From: Candidatus Bipolaricaulis sibiricus
GTDB taxonomy: Bacteria; Bipolaricaulota; Bipolaricaulia; Bipolaricaulales; Bipolaricaulaceae
DNA length: 64,000 nucleotides
Assembly (NCBI GenBank): GCA_004102645.1
Contig: CP034928.1
Location: forward strand, 1,637,656-1,701,655
Reading direction: 5' to 3'
Both the position numbers and the translations under genes were made by a program. Shown here piece by piece: positions 42,269 through 50,191 of this stretch. The notes beneath the pieces were generated by a model that was not told the origin of the DNA, ran no database searches, and saw only the letters and a program-made list of their open reading frames with translations. The first letter of the stretch is position 1; the number at the start of each line of letters is the position of its first letter.

Positions 42269-43293
42269 CAGGAGGGGGCGGGTCAATTCCAAGTCGGCCG
42301 AAGTGGGTCAGAAGTACACCGGCGTTGACACTCGGCATCTTGCGCACGGTGTTCTACCGGTGGAAGAAGCGCCTCCGGGCGTACGGGGCGGATGCTCTTC
42401 ATCCCCGACGAACGTCCGCTCGTCCCGGACGACCACCGCTGCTGGGTCTCGTGGAGGAACGGGCGATCGTAGCGACGGCGCTGGCGTGGCCGACGTGGGG
42501 ACCGAACCGGGTGTCGTTGCAGCTTGCACGACAAGGGGTCCACGTCTCCCCAAGCACGGTGTGGCGGGCGTTGCCGCGGATGGGGCTGGGACGTCGTGAG
42601 GCGCGGCTCCTGGCCGTGGAGGGGCATGCAGCGAAGACCGCGGGGCTCCTCACCGAGCGCACGCGACGGACCCTCCGGGGGGCCCGGCACGTAGCTGTCG
42701 ACGAACCCGGGGAGCTGGTGTGCCTGGACACGTTCTTCATCGGCAAGCTCGAGGGCGGGGGGCAGATGTGGCAGATCACGGCGTGCGATGCGGCGAGCTC
42801 CTACGCCTGGGCGAAGGTGATCCCGGCCCGCAACGCGGTGGAGGCAGCACGGTTCCTGGCCGAGGTGCTCGTTCCCCAGTTCGCCAAGGCGGGGGGAAGC
42901 TCCAGCGCGTGCTCACGGATCGGGGGAGGCGAGTTCAGGGGCGAGTTCGACCAAGCCTGCCGGGACCTGGGGATCACCCACTCGCGGACGAAGCCTCGGC
43001 ACGCGTGGGCGAACGGGTTCGCGGAGCGGCTCCGAGGGGACGATCCTCCACGAGCACTGGCGGGTGGCGTTCCGACGAAGGTACTTCACCCGCGCTCACC
43101 AACTGCAGCGGTTCCTCGTAGTGTTCCTGCGGTTCTACAACGAGGAGCGACCGCACCGAGGGTACCGGACGCAGGGACGCACTCCGGCCGAGGTGTTCTG
43201 GGGAGCGGCGGCTCACGCACCGGCCAAGGAGGCCTAACGTGTCAACAGCATTGCGGTACTGGACAGTCTAGGCGAACGACGGCGTTTGTCGAG

Positions 43294-43505
43294 GCGAACG
43301 CAGAGGGCGAAGTAGGGTCTAGAACGAGGATTCTTCCGAGAGGAGGACATTCGTCAGCTGAGCTGGCGCAGGTGCTCGACGTCCGCAAGGAAGACCCGCG
43401 GCGAGGCAACTTCGATCAACCCCTCGGCGCGCAGTAGCTGAACTTCCTTGCACGTCGCCTGCCGGCTCGCTCCGATCATCCCCGCCAGGTCCCCAAGCGA
43501 TAGCG
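43294..43505 (-). repeat. About 210-bp direct repeat (partner at 35714-35925)
   Basis: Spans the last 50 codons of the FNR-like gene and 60 bases of downstream flank, starting GCGAACGCAGAGGG. The partner lies 7.58 kb upstream in the same orientation. This copy starts 23 bases after the CTAG at the IS481-type right end. Recombination between the two copies would delete the exporter/MNT/IS region. Confidence 0.85.
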
Positions 43506-44049
43506 GGAGGTCAATCCGCATCTTGGCACCCTCCCGTACCCCGTGCTCCTCGGCGAGGTCTAGAAGCACCCGCACCAGGCGCCGTCGGATGCTCGCGTAG
43601 GCTAGGTCCACCAAGCGCTTTGCCAGAACACGCTCCCTCTCCTCCCAGCGCAGGTGGGTCGCGGCGAGCAACTCCGGGTACCGCCGGCCAAGGTCCAGGA
43701 CGTGCTCGCGGGGGACGAACCCCACCACGCAGCGCGAGGCGGCGATCATCGAGAAGCAGTGGGCCCCAGAGAACGACCCCGCGAGAAGCTCTCCCGGGCC
43801 GCAGAACTGCAGCAGCAACCTCTTGCCGTCCTCCGCGCTCACGGTGAGCTTGGCCGATCCTCGGCAGAGGACGACCCACCCTATAGAGGGTGTTCCCTCG
43901 TGAACGATCGTCGTGCCCCTCTCGAACCGGACCCACTGGACGCGTGACGCGGACCTTCGGAGGGCCTTGGGTTCCACAGCCGAGAGAACACACCGGGGGC
44001 GGGAGGGACAGGAGGCACAGCCGACGGTTGTCGCGTCCGGTCCGGTCAT
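43354..44049 (-). CDS. FNR-like oxygen-responsive regulator (Crp/Fnr family)
   Basis: A 231-residue Crp/Fnr-family protein. The N-terminus has C11-x2-C14-x5-C20 (CASCPSRPRC), the FNR spacing, and Cys107 (SRCVVGF) is aligned with Cys122 of E. coli FNR, so all four ligands for an oxygen-labile [4Fe-4S] cluster are present. The cNMP-like barrel (residues about 30-140) has RGTTIVHEGTPSIGW, and the winged helix has SLGDLAGMIGASRQATCKEV, whose SR matches the FNR recognition helix. It is monocistronic and lies near the anaerobic reductase genes (45.2-48.2 kb), which are plausible targets. Two decayed copies of parts of this gene are at 33.3 kb and 35.7 kb. Confidence 0.85.
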   Translation of the reverse strand: MTGPDATTVGCASCPSRPRCVLSAVEPKALRRSASRVQWVRFERGTTIVHEGTPSIGWVVLCRGSAKLTVSAEDGKRLLLQFCGPGELLAGSFSGAHCFSMIAASRCVVGFVPREHVLDLGRRYPELLAATHLRWEERERVLAKRLVDLAYASIRRRLVRVLLDLAEEHGVREGAKMRIDLPLSLGDLAGMIGASRQATCKEVQLLRAEGLIEVASPRVFLADVEHLRQLS

Positions 44050-44228
44050 CCTCCGTCGTCACCCCTTGTGGCCGGGCCGTCTTCCTCTATTGAAGAGCAG
44101 CGCACGGATCCACATCGGGCAAGGGACCCAGCGCGACGGGCGAACCGCACTGAGCGCCCTGGCTGGCAGAGCTTTGCCTTGTGACCTGACCGGAGCCCAC
44201 CTATACTTCCCGCCCCAGGGAGGGATCC

Positions 44229-45203
44229 ATGCGCATCTTCTCAGGCATCCAACCGACCGGCGCGCTTCACATCGGGAACTACTTCGGGGCGATCCGGCGC
44301 TGGGTCGAGCTCCAGGAGGGGAACGACTGCATCTACTCCATCGTCGACTACCACGCCCTCACGAACGAGGACACGGTGCCGGCCGAGCTCCGCGCGGCGC
44401 GGCGGGAACTCGCCCTCGACCTGCTTGCCTGCGGCGTGGATCCCGAACGCTCGATCCTCTACGTGCAGTCCGCGGTTCCCGAGCACACGGAGCTGTGCTG
44501 GATCTTGGGCTGTGTCGCCTCCTACGGCGACCTGACGCGGATGACCCAGTTCAAGGAGAAGTCCGCCCGCCAGGAGTTCGTCAACGGCGGGCTGTTCTAC
44601 TACCCCGTCCTTCAGGCCGCGGACATCCTCCTCTTCCACGCCGACCACGTCCCGGTGGGGGAGGACCAGGTCCAGCACCTGGAGGAGGCGCGGCGGATCG
44701 CGCGGCGGTTCAACTTCCGGTTCGGGGACACGTTCCCCGAGCCGGAGCCGATCGTCGGAGAGGGGGCACGGATCATGTCGTTGGCCGATCCGGCGCGGAA
44801 GATGAGCAAGTCCGCCGGTCCGGACCACTACATCGGCCTCATGGAACCGGAGGAGAGCGTTCGCAAGAAGGTCCGGTCGGCGGTGACCGACGTCGGGCTC
44901 ACCCCGGGCCAGGAGATGTCCCCCGGGGTGGCGAACCTGTTTTCCCTCCTTGAACTCGTGGCCCCAACCGAGGTCGTGGACACGTTCCGCCGCGACCACA
45001 ACGCGGGAAGACTCCTTTACCGCGACCTCAAGGAGGCGTTGTTCACCCACCTCGCGGGCGCCCTGCGCCCGATCCGCGAGCGCCGAGAGGAGCTCACCGC
45101 CCGCGGAGACGTGGACGAGGTCCTCGCCCACGGCGCTGGGCGGGCGCGGGCGATCGCCCGGGAGACGATGCGCGAGGTCCGCGCCCGGGTGGGACTCGAC
45201 TAG
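44229..45203 (+). CDS. trpS: Tryptophanyl-tRNA synthetase
   Basis: A 324-residue class I synthetase. HIGN (ALHIGNYFGAI) and KMSKS (ARKMSKSAG) are intact; GLFYYPVLQAADILLF and VGEDQVQHLE match TrpRS. GGGAGG is six bases before the ATG, and TATACT at about 44202-44207 is a possible -10. It is convergent with nrdG, whose stop overlaps its own by a few bases. Confidence 0.96.
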   Translation: MRIFSGIQPTGALHIGNYFGAIRRWVELQEGNDCIYSIVDYHALTNEDTVPAELRAARRELALDLLACGVDPERSILYVQSAVPEHTELCWILGCVASYGDLTRMTQFKEKSARQEFVNGGLFYYPVLQAADILLFHADHVPVGEDQVQHLEEARRIARRFNFRFGDTFPEPEPIVGEGARIMSLADPARKMSKSAGPDHYIGLMEPEESVRKKVRSAVTDVGLTPGQEMSPGVANLFSLLELVAPTEVVDTFRRDHNAGRLLYRDLKEALFTHLAGALRPIRERREELTARGDVDEVLAHGAGRARAIARETMREVRARVGLD

Positions 45204-45991
45204 GCCCGTAGCTCCGTGCGGACCGGTCCCTGCAGCGCGGGAAGCAGCGCCCGCAATGCATCCGGGGCAAGGGCCGCGCGGGCGCGCCACGTCTCGTTCA
45301 CCAACCGCTTCCCCGCGGGGACGAAGAACGGCTGGAGCGCGTAGCGCCGGGCGCCGCGGATCTCGCCGGCGATCGCCACCAGGTCGTCCCGAGCGATCCC
45401 AGGGGCAACCGTGGTCCGGAACTCGTAGTCGGGGGCGCGGTCACGGACCACGGCCATCGACTCCCGAACCCGCGCCACGAAATCGGACATGTCCTCCGCC
45501 ACCGAACAACAGTCGGGGACAGGCGCCGAGATCGAGCAGCCCTCAGAGACAGACTCCGACGCTACAGGACGCACGCAGAGACCGGTGAACTCGGGGTACC
45601 GCGGGAACGGCGCCTTGACGTCGAGGGCCACGTAGTCCACGAGCCCGTCATCGAGCAGGGACCGGAGGACGTCGGGACGGGTCCCGTTCGTGTCGAGCTT
45701 GACGAGGAACCCCAGCTCTTTGAGCTCCCGCAGGAACACGGGGAGCTCGGCGTTGAGGGTGGGTTCTCCTCCGGTAACGACGACCCCGTCAAGAAATCCG
45801 ACCCGCTCGCGCAACAAAGCGAGGATCGCCCCCAACGGGACCCGCGGAAGACCCCCAGCAAGCTCGGGCAGGACGAGCTCAGCGTTGTAGCAGAACGGAC
45901 AGCGGAGGTTGCACCCCACCGTCCACACCACCGCGCTCACCTTCCCCGGGTAGTCGAGGAGGGAGAGAGGTTGGACGTGGGCAATCCGCAT
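45200..45991 (-). CDS. nrdG: Anaerobic ribonucleotide reductase-activating (radical SAM) protein
   Basis: A 263-residue radical SAM activase that installs the glycyl radical in NrdD. The SAM cluster motif CNLRCPFC (CX3CX2C) and VVTGGEPT are present. The C-terminal portion has additional cysteines (CSISAPVPDCC) and is longer than E. coli NrdG (154 residues), as in the long NrdG/PflA-like branch. It starts four bases after the stop of the small nrdD gene and lies in the operon nrdD-large, nrdD-small, nrdG. Confidence 0.92.
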   Translation of the reverse strand: MRIAHVQPLSLLDYPGKVSAVVWTVGCNLRCPFCYNAELVLPELAGGLPRVPLGAILALLRERVGFLDGVVVTGGEPTLNAELPVFLRELKELGFLVKLDTNGTRPDVLRSLLDDGLVDYVALDVKAPFPRYPEFTGLCVRPVASESVSEGCSISAPVPDCCSVAEDMSDFVARVRESMAVVRDRAPDYEFRTTVAPGIARDDLVAIAGEIRGARRYALQPFFVPAGKRLVNETWRARAALAPDALRALLPALQGPVRTELRA

Positions 45992-45994
45992 CGG

Positions 45995-46201
45995 TCAGCG
46001 GGTCGTGTCGTCTCCGAAGACGGGCCGGAACACCTTCCGGTCCTCGAACTCGGCCTGCTTGCCGGCGTTCCACTGCTCTACCGGACGGAGGTAGCCCACG
46101 ACCCGCGAGTACACCTCAGTCCGCCCCCGCTCCTTCGCCGGGATGACGGTCCCGTCCTCCAGAATTAAGTTCCCCTCTTCATCTTCACGACATGTGGGCA
46201 C
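45995..46201 (-). CDS. Small glycyl-radical subunit of the split anaerobic ribonucleotide reductase
   Basis: A 68-residue protein that corresponds to the C-terminal end of class III reductases: TEVYSRVVGYLRPVEQWNAG then KQAEFEDRK. The Gly36 in RVVGY lies at the position of the radical-bearing glycine of NrdD. The large frame before it stops 17 bases into this gene and lacks this segment. GTG 46199-46201 has AAGGAGG five bases upstream, so it is translated from its own start. Therefore a genuine split gene rather than a sequencing error is likely, though a shift cannot be fully excluded without the reads. Confidence 0.85.
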   Translation of the reverse strand: MPTCREDEEGNLILEDGTVIPAKERGRTEVYSRVVGYLRPVEQWNAGKQAEFEDRKVFRPVFGDDTTR

Positions 46202-48230
46202 AGACTCCTCCTTGAGCCTTCTGATGGAGCACGATCAGCTCTTCGTCGCACTTCGGGCAGAACCGCTTCTCACCGGGCAAGTAGCCGTGTCGGGGGCACA
46301 CCGAGAACGTCGGGGTCAGGGTAAGGTAGGGAATCCGGAACCTGTTCAGCACCTTGGCGACGAGAGACCTGACCGCTTCCGGCGAGGGCAGTCGCTCGCC
46401 GAGCCAAGCATGGAACACGGTCCCGCCTGTGTACTGGACCTGGAGACCCTCTTGCAGCTCCAACGCGCGGAGCAGGTCATCGGTGAAGTCCACCGGAAGC
46501 TGGGACGAGTTCGTGTAGTACGGCGCCGCCCCGCACTCCCGCACTGCCCGTTCGTTGGCAAAGTGGATCGCCGGGTTCTTCCGTTGGTCGAGCATCGCGA
46601 GCCGGTAGGCCGTGCCCTCGGCCGGGGTCGCTTCAAGGTTCCACAGCTCACCGGTCGCCTCCTGGAACCGGACGAGCGTGTCACGCATGAACCCCAGAGT
46701 TCTCTGAGCGAACCGAATGCCCTCTTCTTGGGCCAGGTTGACCCCGAGCAAGTTCAACGCTGCTTCGTTCAGTCCGATGACTCCAATCGTCGAGAAGTGA
46801 TTGGCCCAGTACTCTCCGTGCTGTTCCTTGACGGAAGACAGGTAGAACTTCGAGTACGGGTACAGCCCCTGCTCCGTGAGGCGCTCCAAGAGCTTGCGTT
46901 TGGTGATGAGCGATCGCCCCGCCGTCTGCATGAGCGCCTGCAGGCGCTCGAAGAACTCCTCCTCGCTCTTCGCGACGAACGCCAGCCGCGGCAGGTTGAG
47001 GGTCACTACACCGATCGAACCCGTCAGGGGGTTCGACCCGAACAGCCCACCCCCACGGCGTCGCAGTTCGCGCACGTCGAGCCGGAGCCGGCAGCACATG
47101 CTGCGAGCATCTTCCGGCTTCATGTCCGAGGAGAGGAAGTTCGCGAAGTAGGGAATCCCGTACTTGGCCGTCATTTCCCACATCGGAAGGAGGTCGGGGT
47201 CGTCCCACGGGAAGTCGGGGGTTACGTTGTAGGTGGGGATGGGGAAGGTGAACACCCTTCCCCGAGCGTCGCCCTCGGCCATCACCTCGGCGAGGGCGCG
47301 GTTGAACGTTCCCATTTCCCTCGTGAACTCGCCGTACGTGCCGAACGGCTGCCCCCCCACCAAGGCCGGCAGCCCCGCCATGTGCGCCGGCGGCCGGAGG
47401 TCGAGGGTGATGTTCGTGAACGGTGTTTGGAACCCCACGCGGGTGGGGACGTTCAGGTTGAAGACGAACTCCTGGAGAGCCTGCTTCACTTCGCGGTAGG
47501 ACAGCCCGTCGGCGGCGATGAACGGGGCGAGGAGGGTGTCCACGCCCGAGAACGCCTGCGCACCGGCGGCCTCGCCCTGCAGGGTGTACAGGAAGTTCAC
47601 CGCCTGCATGAGCGCGACGCGGAAGTGCTTGGGTGGCCGTGATTCGACCTTCCCCCGCGCCCCGCGGAACCCCTGCCGCAGGAGGTCCGCCAGGTCCCAC
47701 CCCACGCAGTACGGGCCTAGGGTGCCGAGGTCGTGGATGTGGAAGTCGCCCTCGGTGTGTGCCCGACGGATCGGCTCCGGGTACACCTTCGTGAGCCAGT
47801 ACTGGCCGATGATCTTCTCCGTAAGGAACACGTTCAGACCTTGGAGGGAGAACGCCATGTTCGAGTTCTCGCGCACCCGCCAGTCCTGGCCGTTGAGGTA
47901 GCTTCCTACAAGCTCGGGATCGACAAGTTCCTTGATCTCGCGGAGCTGCTTGTGCTGGTGGCGGTAGACGATGTACGCCCGCGCGGCGTCGGGCAGGCCC
48001 GCCGCCATGAGGACTTCCTCCACCGCGTCCTGGATCTCCTCGACATGGGGTGGGCCAAACAGCGGTCCGAAGCGGCTCGACAGCGTCTCCTCTACCCTGG
48101 TGGCGAGCCGCGCGGCAAGAGCGGCATCGTCGCGCCCCACCTCACACAAGGTGCGATGGATCGCCGACGCAATCTTCGTTGTCTCGAACGGGACGACGCT
48201 CCCATCGCGCTTCCGTACCTGTTCGATCAC
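46185..48230 (-). CDS. nrdD: Anaerobic ribonucleoside-triphosphate reductase, large part (no glycyl-radical loop)
   Basis: A 681-residue protein, GTG start 48228-48230 (AAGGAG seven bases before). Residues 1-90 are an ATP-cone domain (VIEQVRKRDGSVVPFETTKI). The ten-strand barrel that reduces nucleotides follows, and the C-terminus keeps the zinc-site pattern CPRHGYLPGEKRFCPKCDEE. The protein ends soon after, so it needs the separate 68-residue protein for the radical glycine. An upstream in-frame extension (to 48416) is not family-like. Expression should be anaerobic; a palindrome lies just upstream of the start. Confidence 0.93.
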   Translation of the reverse strand: MIEQVRKRDGSVVPFETTKIASAIHRTLCEVGRDDAALAARLATRVEETLSSRFGPLFGPPHVEEIQDAVEEVLMAAGLPDAARAYIVYRHQHKQLREIKELVDPELVGSYLNGQDWRVRENSNMAFSLQGLNVFLTEKIIGQYWLTKVYPEPIRRAHTEGDFHIHDLGTLGPYCVGWDLADLLRQGFRGARGKVESRPPKHFRVALMQAVNFLYTLQGEAAGAQAFSGVDTLLAPFIAADGLSYREVKQALQEFVFNLNVPTRVGFQTPFTNITLDLRPPAHMAGLPALVGGQPFGTYGEFTREMGTFNRALAEVMAEGDARGRVFTFPIPTYNVTPDFPWDDPDLLPMWEMTAKYGIPYFANFLSSDMKPEDARSMCCRLRLDVRELRRRGGGLFGSNPLTGSIGVVTLNLPRLAFVAKSEEEFFERLQALMQTAGRSLITKRKLLERLTEQGLYPYSKFYLSSVKEQHGEYWANHFSTIGVIGLNEAALNLLGVNLAQEEGIRFAQRTLGFMRDTLVRFQEATGELWNLEATPAEGTAYRLAMLDQRKNPAIHFANERAVRECGAAPYYTNSSQLPVDFTDDLLRALELQEGLQVQYTGGTVFHAWLGERLPSPEAVRSLVAKVLNRFRIPYLTLTPTFSVCPRHGYLPGEKRFCPKCDEELIVLHQKAQGGVCAHMS

Positions 48231-48252
48231 CCGGGGCTCCTTCCCAGCGAAT

Positions 48253-48266
48253 GTAACCGGCGTTAC
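48253..48266. promoter_or_regulatory. Palindrome in the nrdD leader
   Basis: GTAAC-CGGC-GTTAC is a perfect 5+5 inverted repeat, 23 bases upstream of the nrdD start codon. Position suits an operator, but it is unlike the NrdR box or the FNR site (TTGAT-N4-ATCAA). Regulator unknown. Confidence 0.4.
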
Positions 48267-48378
48267 CTTAGCCACGATTCGCGCGGCCGGCAAGAGGACC
48301 TTCGTCTCGACCTTGCACCCACAGCAGCGACGGGCTAACATCCCCGCCGGCATTCGCGTTCGAAGGAGGAGATGCGCC

Positions 48379-48639
48379 ATTCCAATCAAACAATCGGCCA
48401 AACGGGAGGAGCGCAAGAGCCTGACCCGGCGTCAGCGCAATGACGCACGCCGAAGTGCAGTCAGGTTTTGGCGACGCAAGGTTCAGAAGCTGGTGGAGTT
48501 GGGAAACACGGGTGAAGCCCAGGCATCGTTGCCTCAGCTCCAGAAAGCGGTGGACAAGGCAGCGGCCCGCGGCGTGATCCATCCCAACCGCGCTGCGCGA
48601 ATGAAGGCCCGACTCGCCAAGTCCCTCCACCGTTCGTGA
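48379..48639 (+). CDS. rpsT: 30S ribosomal protein S20 with an apparent ATT start codon
   Basis: An 86-residue, strongly basic helical protein starting (M)PIKQSAKREERKSLTRRQR, the S20 N-terminus, and continuing with KAVDKAAARGVIHPNRAARM and a KSRL-like end, all typical of S20. In this frame there is no ATG, GTG or TTG at the expected place; the first codon is ATT (48379-48381), nine bases after AAGGAGG. The ATG at 48372 is in another frame. E. coli rpsT starts with TTG and is autoregulated through that weak start; an ATT start would act alike. Followed 13 bases later by secF. Confidence 0.88.
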   Translation: MPIKQSAKREERKSLTRRQRNDARRSAVRFWRRKVQKLVELGNTGEAQASLPQLQKAVDKAAARGVIHPNRAARMKARLAKSLHRS

Positions 48640-48652
48640 CCGAGGGCTGTCC

Positions 48653-49600
48653 ATGACCCGATTCGACTTCCTAGGCAAGGCGAAGTTCTTCGCTGGTCTG
48701 TCGGCCCTCTTGTTCACCGCAAGCATCTTGGTGCTCGTGACCATCGGCCTGCGGCCGGGAATCGACTTCACGGGAGGACTCCAGCTTACGGTGTTCTACT
48801 CGCCAGGCACCGACCTCTCCAACGACGCGATCCGGGGATACGTGGAGCCACTTCTTGCCGGCACGTCTCCTGCTCCCAGCCTGTACATTCAGACGGTCGA
48901 CGGCCAGCGGGACATCCCCAACCAAGGGATGACGCCCGTGCCAGGCAAGATCGTGACCATCCAGGGAGCAACGGACGAGCAGGAAGATCAGTTGCGGTTG
49001 GCGCTCACCGAGCCTGCTGCCGATTCCGGGATCCCCAGACCGATCGAGTTCAGCGTGACCGACATCGGCGCGCAGGTTTCCCGGGAGATCGTGAACCGCG
49101 CCTGGCAAGCGATCCTCATCGCTCTAGGCGCAATGATGGTCTACATCGCGTGGCGGTTTCGCCTCCGCTATGGGGTTGCAGCCGTGGTTGCGCTCATTCA
49201 CGACGTGGTGATTACGCTCGGGGTGTTCGCCGTGGCCCGGCTTGAGCTGAATCTTCCCGTCATCGCCGGTCTCCTCACCGTGGTCGGCTACTCACTCAAC
49301 GCCACGATCATCATCTTCGATCGTGTGCGGGAGAACGTCCGCACTGCTCGCAAGGCTTCGCTCGCTGAGAACATCAACCGAGCGATCGAACAGACTCTGA
49401 CCCGGACAATCAACACGGGGGCCACCACGCTCATCCCGATCATCATCCTGTTCGTGTTCGGGGGTCCGCCCCTGCGGGGGTTCGCCGTGGCGATGCTCAT
49501 GGGCGTGATTGCGGGGACTCACTCATCGCTGTTCGTCTCCAACCCCATCGTGTACGGGTGGAGTCTGGCCGCGGATCGGGCCCGGGCCCGACGGCGGTAG
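48653..49600 (+). CDS. secF: Protein translocase subunit SecF
   Basis: A 315-residue RND-type membrane protein that helps SecA/SecYEG export using the proton gradient. The first helix is followed by GIDFTGG, and after the periplasmic P1-like domain come five helices with GYSLNATIIIFDRVREN and the NTGATTLIPI motif. No secD lies next to it, although secD and secF are usually adjacent. It is in one transcript with rpsT. Normal size for SecF. Confidence 0.93.
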   Translation: MTRFDFLGKAKFFAGLSALLFTASILVLVTIGLRPGIDFTGGLQLTVFYSPGTDLSNDAIRGYVEPLLAGTSPAPSLYIQTVDGQRDIPNQGMTPVPGKIVTIQGATDEQEDQLRLALTEPAADSGIPRPIEFSVTDIGAQVSREIVNRAWQAILIALGAMMVYIAWRFRLRYGVAAVVALIHDVVITLGVFAVARLELNLPVIAGLLTVVGYSLNATIIIFDRVRENVRTARKASLAENINRAIEQTLTRTINTGATTLIPIIILFVFGGPPLRGFAVAMLMGVIAGTHSSLFVSNPIVYGWSLAADRARARRR

Positions 49601-49735
49601 TGGTTGAGTAGCTGCGTTCTCTTCTGGCTCTCCCGGGCTTGAGACGGAGGGATTCATGGCGCCGGGCGTCACGCTCGCTGCCCGTTCGCCCAGCTCTCCG
49701 AGCGGGCCCGGCGATGCCCGTGCTCAACCCACGTT

Positions 49736-50191
49736 TCAGTTGTCCGCAGGCTCGATGACCACGCGGCGGTTCTGGTCGCGGCCCACAGAGAAGGTGCGGA
49801 TCCCGGGGATTCCCGCCAGCGCCATGTGCACCACGCGGCGGTCGTCGGCGGGCATCGGGTCCAGCTCGACTCGCAGACCCTCGGCCACCACCTGAGCGGC
49901 CAGCTCCTGCACCCGGCGGGCAAGCTGCTCGCGGTGGGCAAGGAGCTCCCCATTGATGTCCACCACCACGGGAACGTCCAGTCCGTAGTGGGACTTGAGA
50001 TGAAGCCGCGTCAGGCGCGCCAGTGCCGTGCGAAACGAAGGGTCCCCAGACGGCAAGTAGCGCAGGGCTCCTTGGAAGTTCACACACACGCCTTCCCCTT
50101 CAAGGGAGACCTCGACCCGGCCCTTCTCTCCCAGTACGCGCAGGAGACCTTCGCCGAACGCCCGCGCCGCCTCAAGGAGTTGCGGCTGCAT
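49736..50191 (-). CDS. KhpB/Jag-type KH-R3H RNA-binding protein
   Basis: A 151-residue protein with an N-terminal KH domain (residues about 20-75, CVNFQGALRYLPSGD) and a C-terminal R3H domain (REQLARRVQELAAQVV ... PADDRRVVHMALAG with RRxxH). Jag/KhpB proteins bind RNA and affect cell elongation and division in Firmicutes; the R3H motif is intact. No separate Jag_N domain is evident. It overlaps yidC by 20 bases, the usual yidC-jag pair. An AAGGAG-like site lies upstream. Confidence 0.87.
   Translation of the reverse strand: MQPQLLEAARAFGEGLLRVLGEKGRVEVSLEGEGVCVNFQGALRYLPSGDPSFRTALARLTRLHLKSHYGLDVPVVVDINGELLAHREQLARRVQELAAQVVAEGLRVELDPMPADDRRVVHMALAGIPGIRTFSVGRDQNRRVVIEPADN

Larger units (their letters stand above)
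40118..42330 (+). mobile_element. Complete IS21-family element with 5-bp target duplication
   Basis: The ends read TGTCAGCGCCGG (from 40118) and, on the reverse strand from 42330, TGTCAACGCCGG. Internal end repeats recur (CTGACCCACT and TTGACCCGCCCCCT) at both ends, as in IS21 multiple terminal repeats. CTCGG at 40113-40117 and 42331-42335 is the target duplication. Length is 2213 bp; both genes are intact, so the element may still be active. It lies in the helix-turn-helix coding part of the IS481-type transposase. Confidence 0.93.
40023..43237 (+). pseudogene. IS481-type transposase, interrupted and frameshifted
   Basis: The N-terminal codons (MTPEDTVHGFRLHALRRAEE ... ACRELG, to 40117) run into the IS21 element and continue after it at 42336 (ILRTVFYRWKKRLRAYGAD); deleting the insert and one CTCGG restores one frame through a helix-turn-helix. 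The DDE core follows (VCLDTFFIGK first Asp; a DRGGEF segment second Asp; HAWANGFAERL with Glu). Two compensating frame changes flank VLTDRG near 42893-42932, and another after NGFAER near 43035 throws the tail (GTILHEHW ... AHAPAKEA, stop at 43235-43237) into a different frame. The gene is therefore dead even without the IS21 insertion. Confidence 0.85.
39911..43267 (+). mobile_element. IS481-type element, split by an IS21 insertion
   Basis: The element is flanked by CTAG on both sides (39907-39910 and 43268-43271), the target preferred by IS481. Left end TGTTCGGTTTCACAGTAGTG matches the reverse complement of the right end TGTCCAGTACCGCAATGCTG in about two thirds of positions over 26 bases. 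Subtracting the IS21 insert and its 5-base duplication leaves about 1.14 kb, a normal size. The right end also occurs at 63872 in inverted orientation (a second copy). The transposase is broken (see separate entry), so this copy is inactive. Confidence 0.85.

Noticed and set aside
43354..44049. Cyclic-AMP receptor protein proper
   Set aside because: The N-terminal CX2CX5C and Cys107 fit FNR, and the cAMP-contacting Arg-Ser segment of CRP is not seen in the barrel.
48372..48460. ATG at 48372 as the start of S20
   Set aside because: It is in a different frame from the S20 sequence; using it would need a frameshift right after the start, whereas the ATT start gives a normal S20 N-terminus without any change.
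49656..49895. Plus-strand frame after secF
   Set aside because: It is antisense to the R3H domain of the jag gene and has no family-like sequence.
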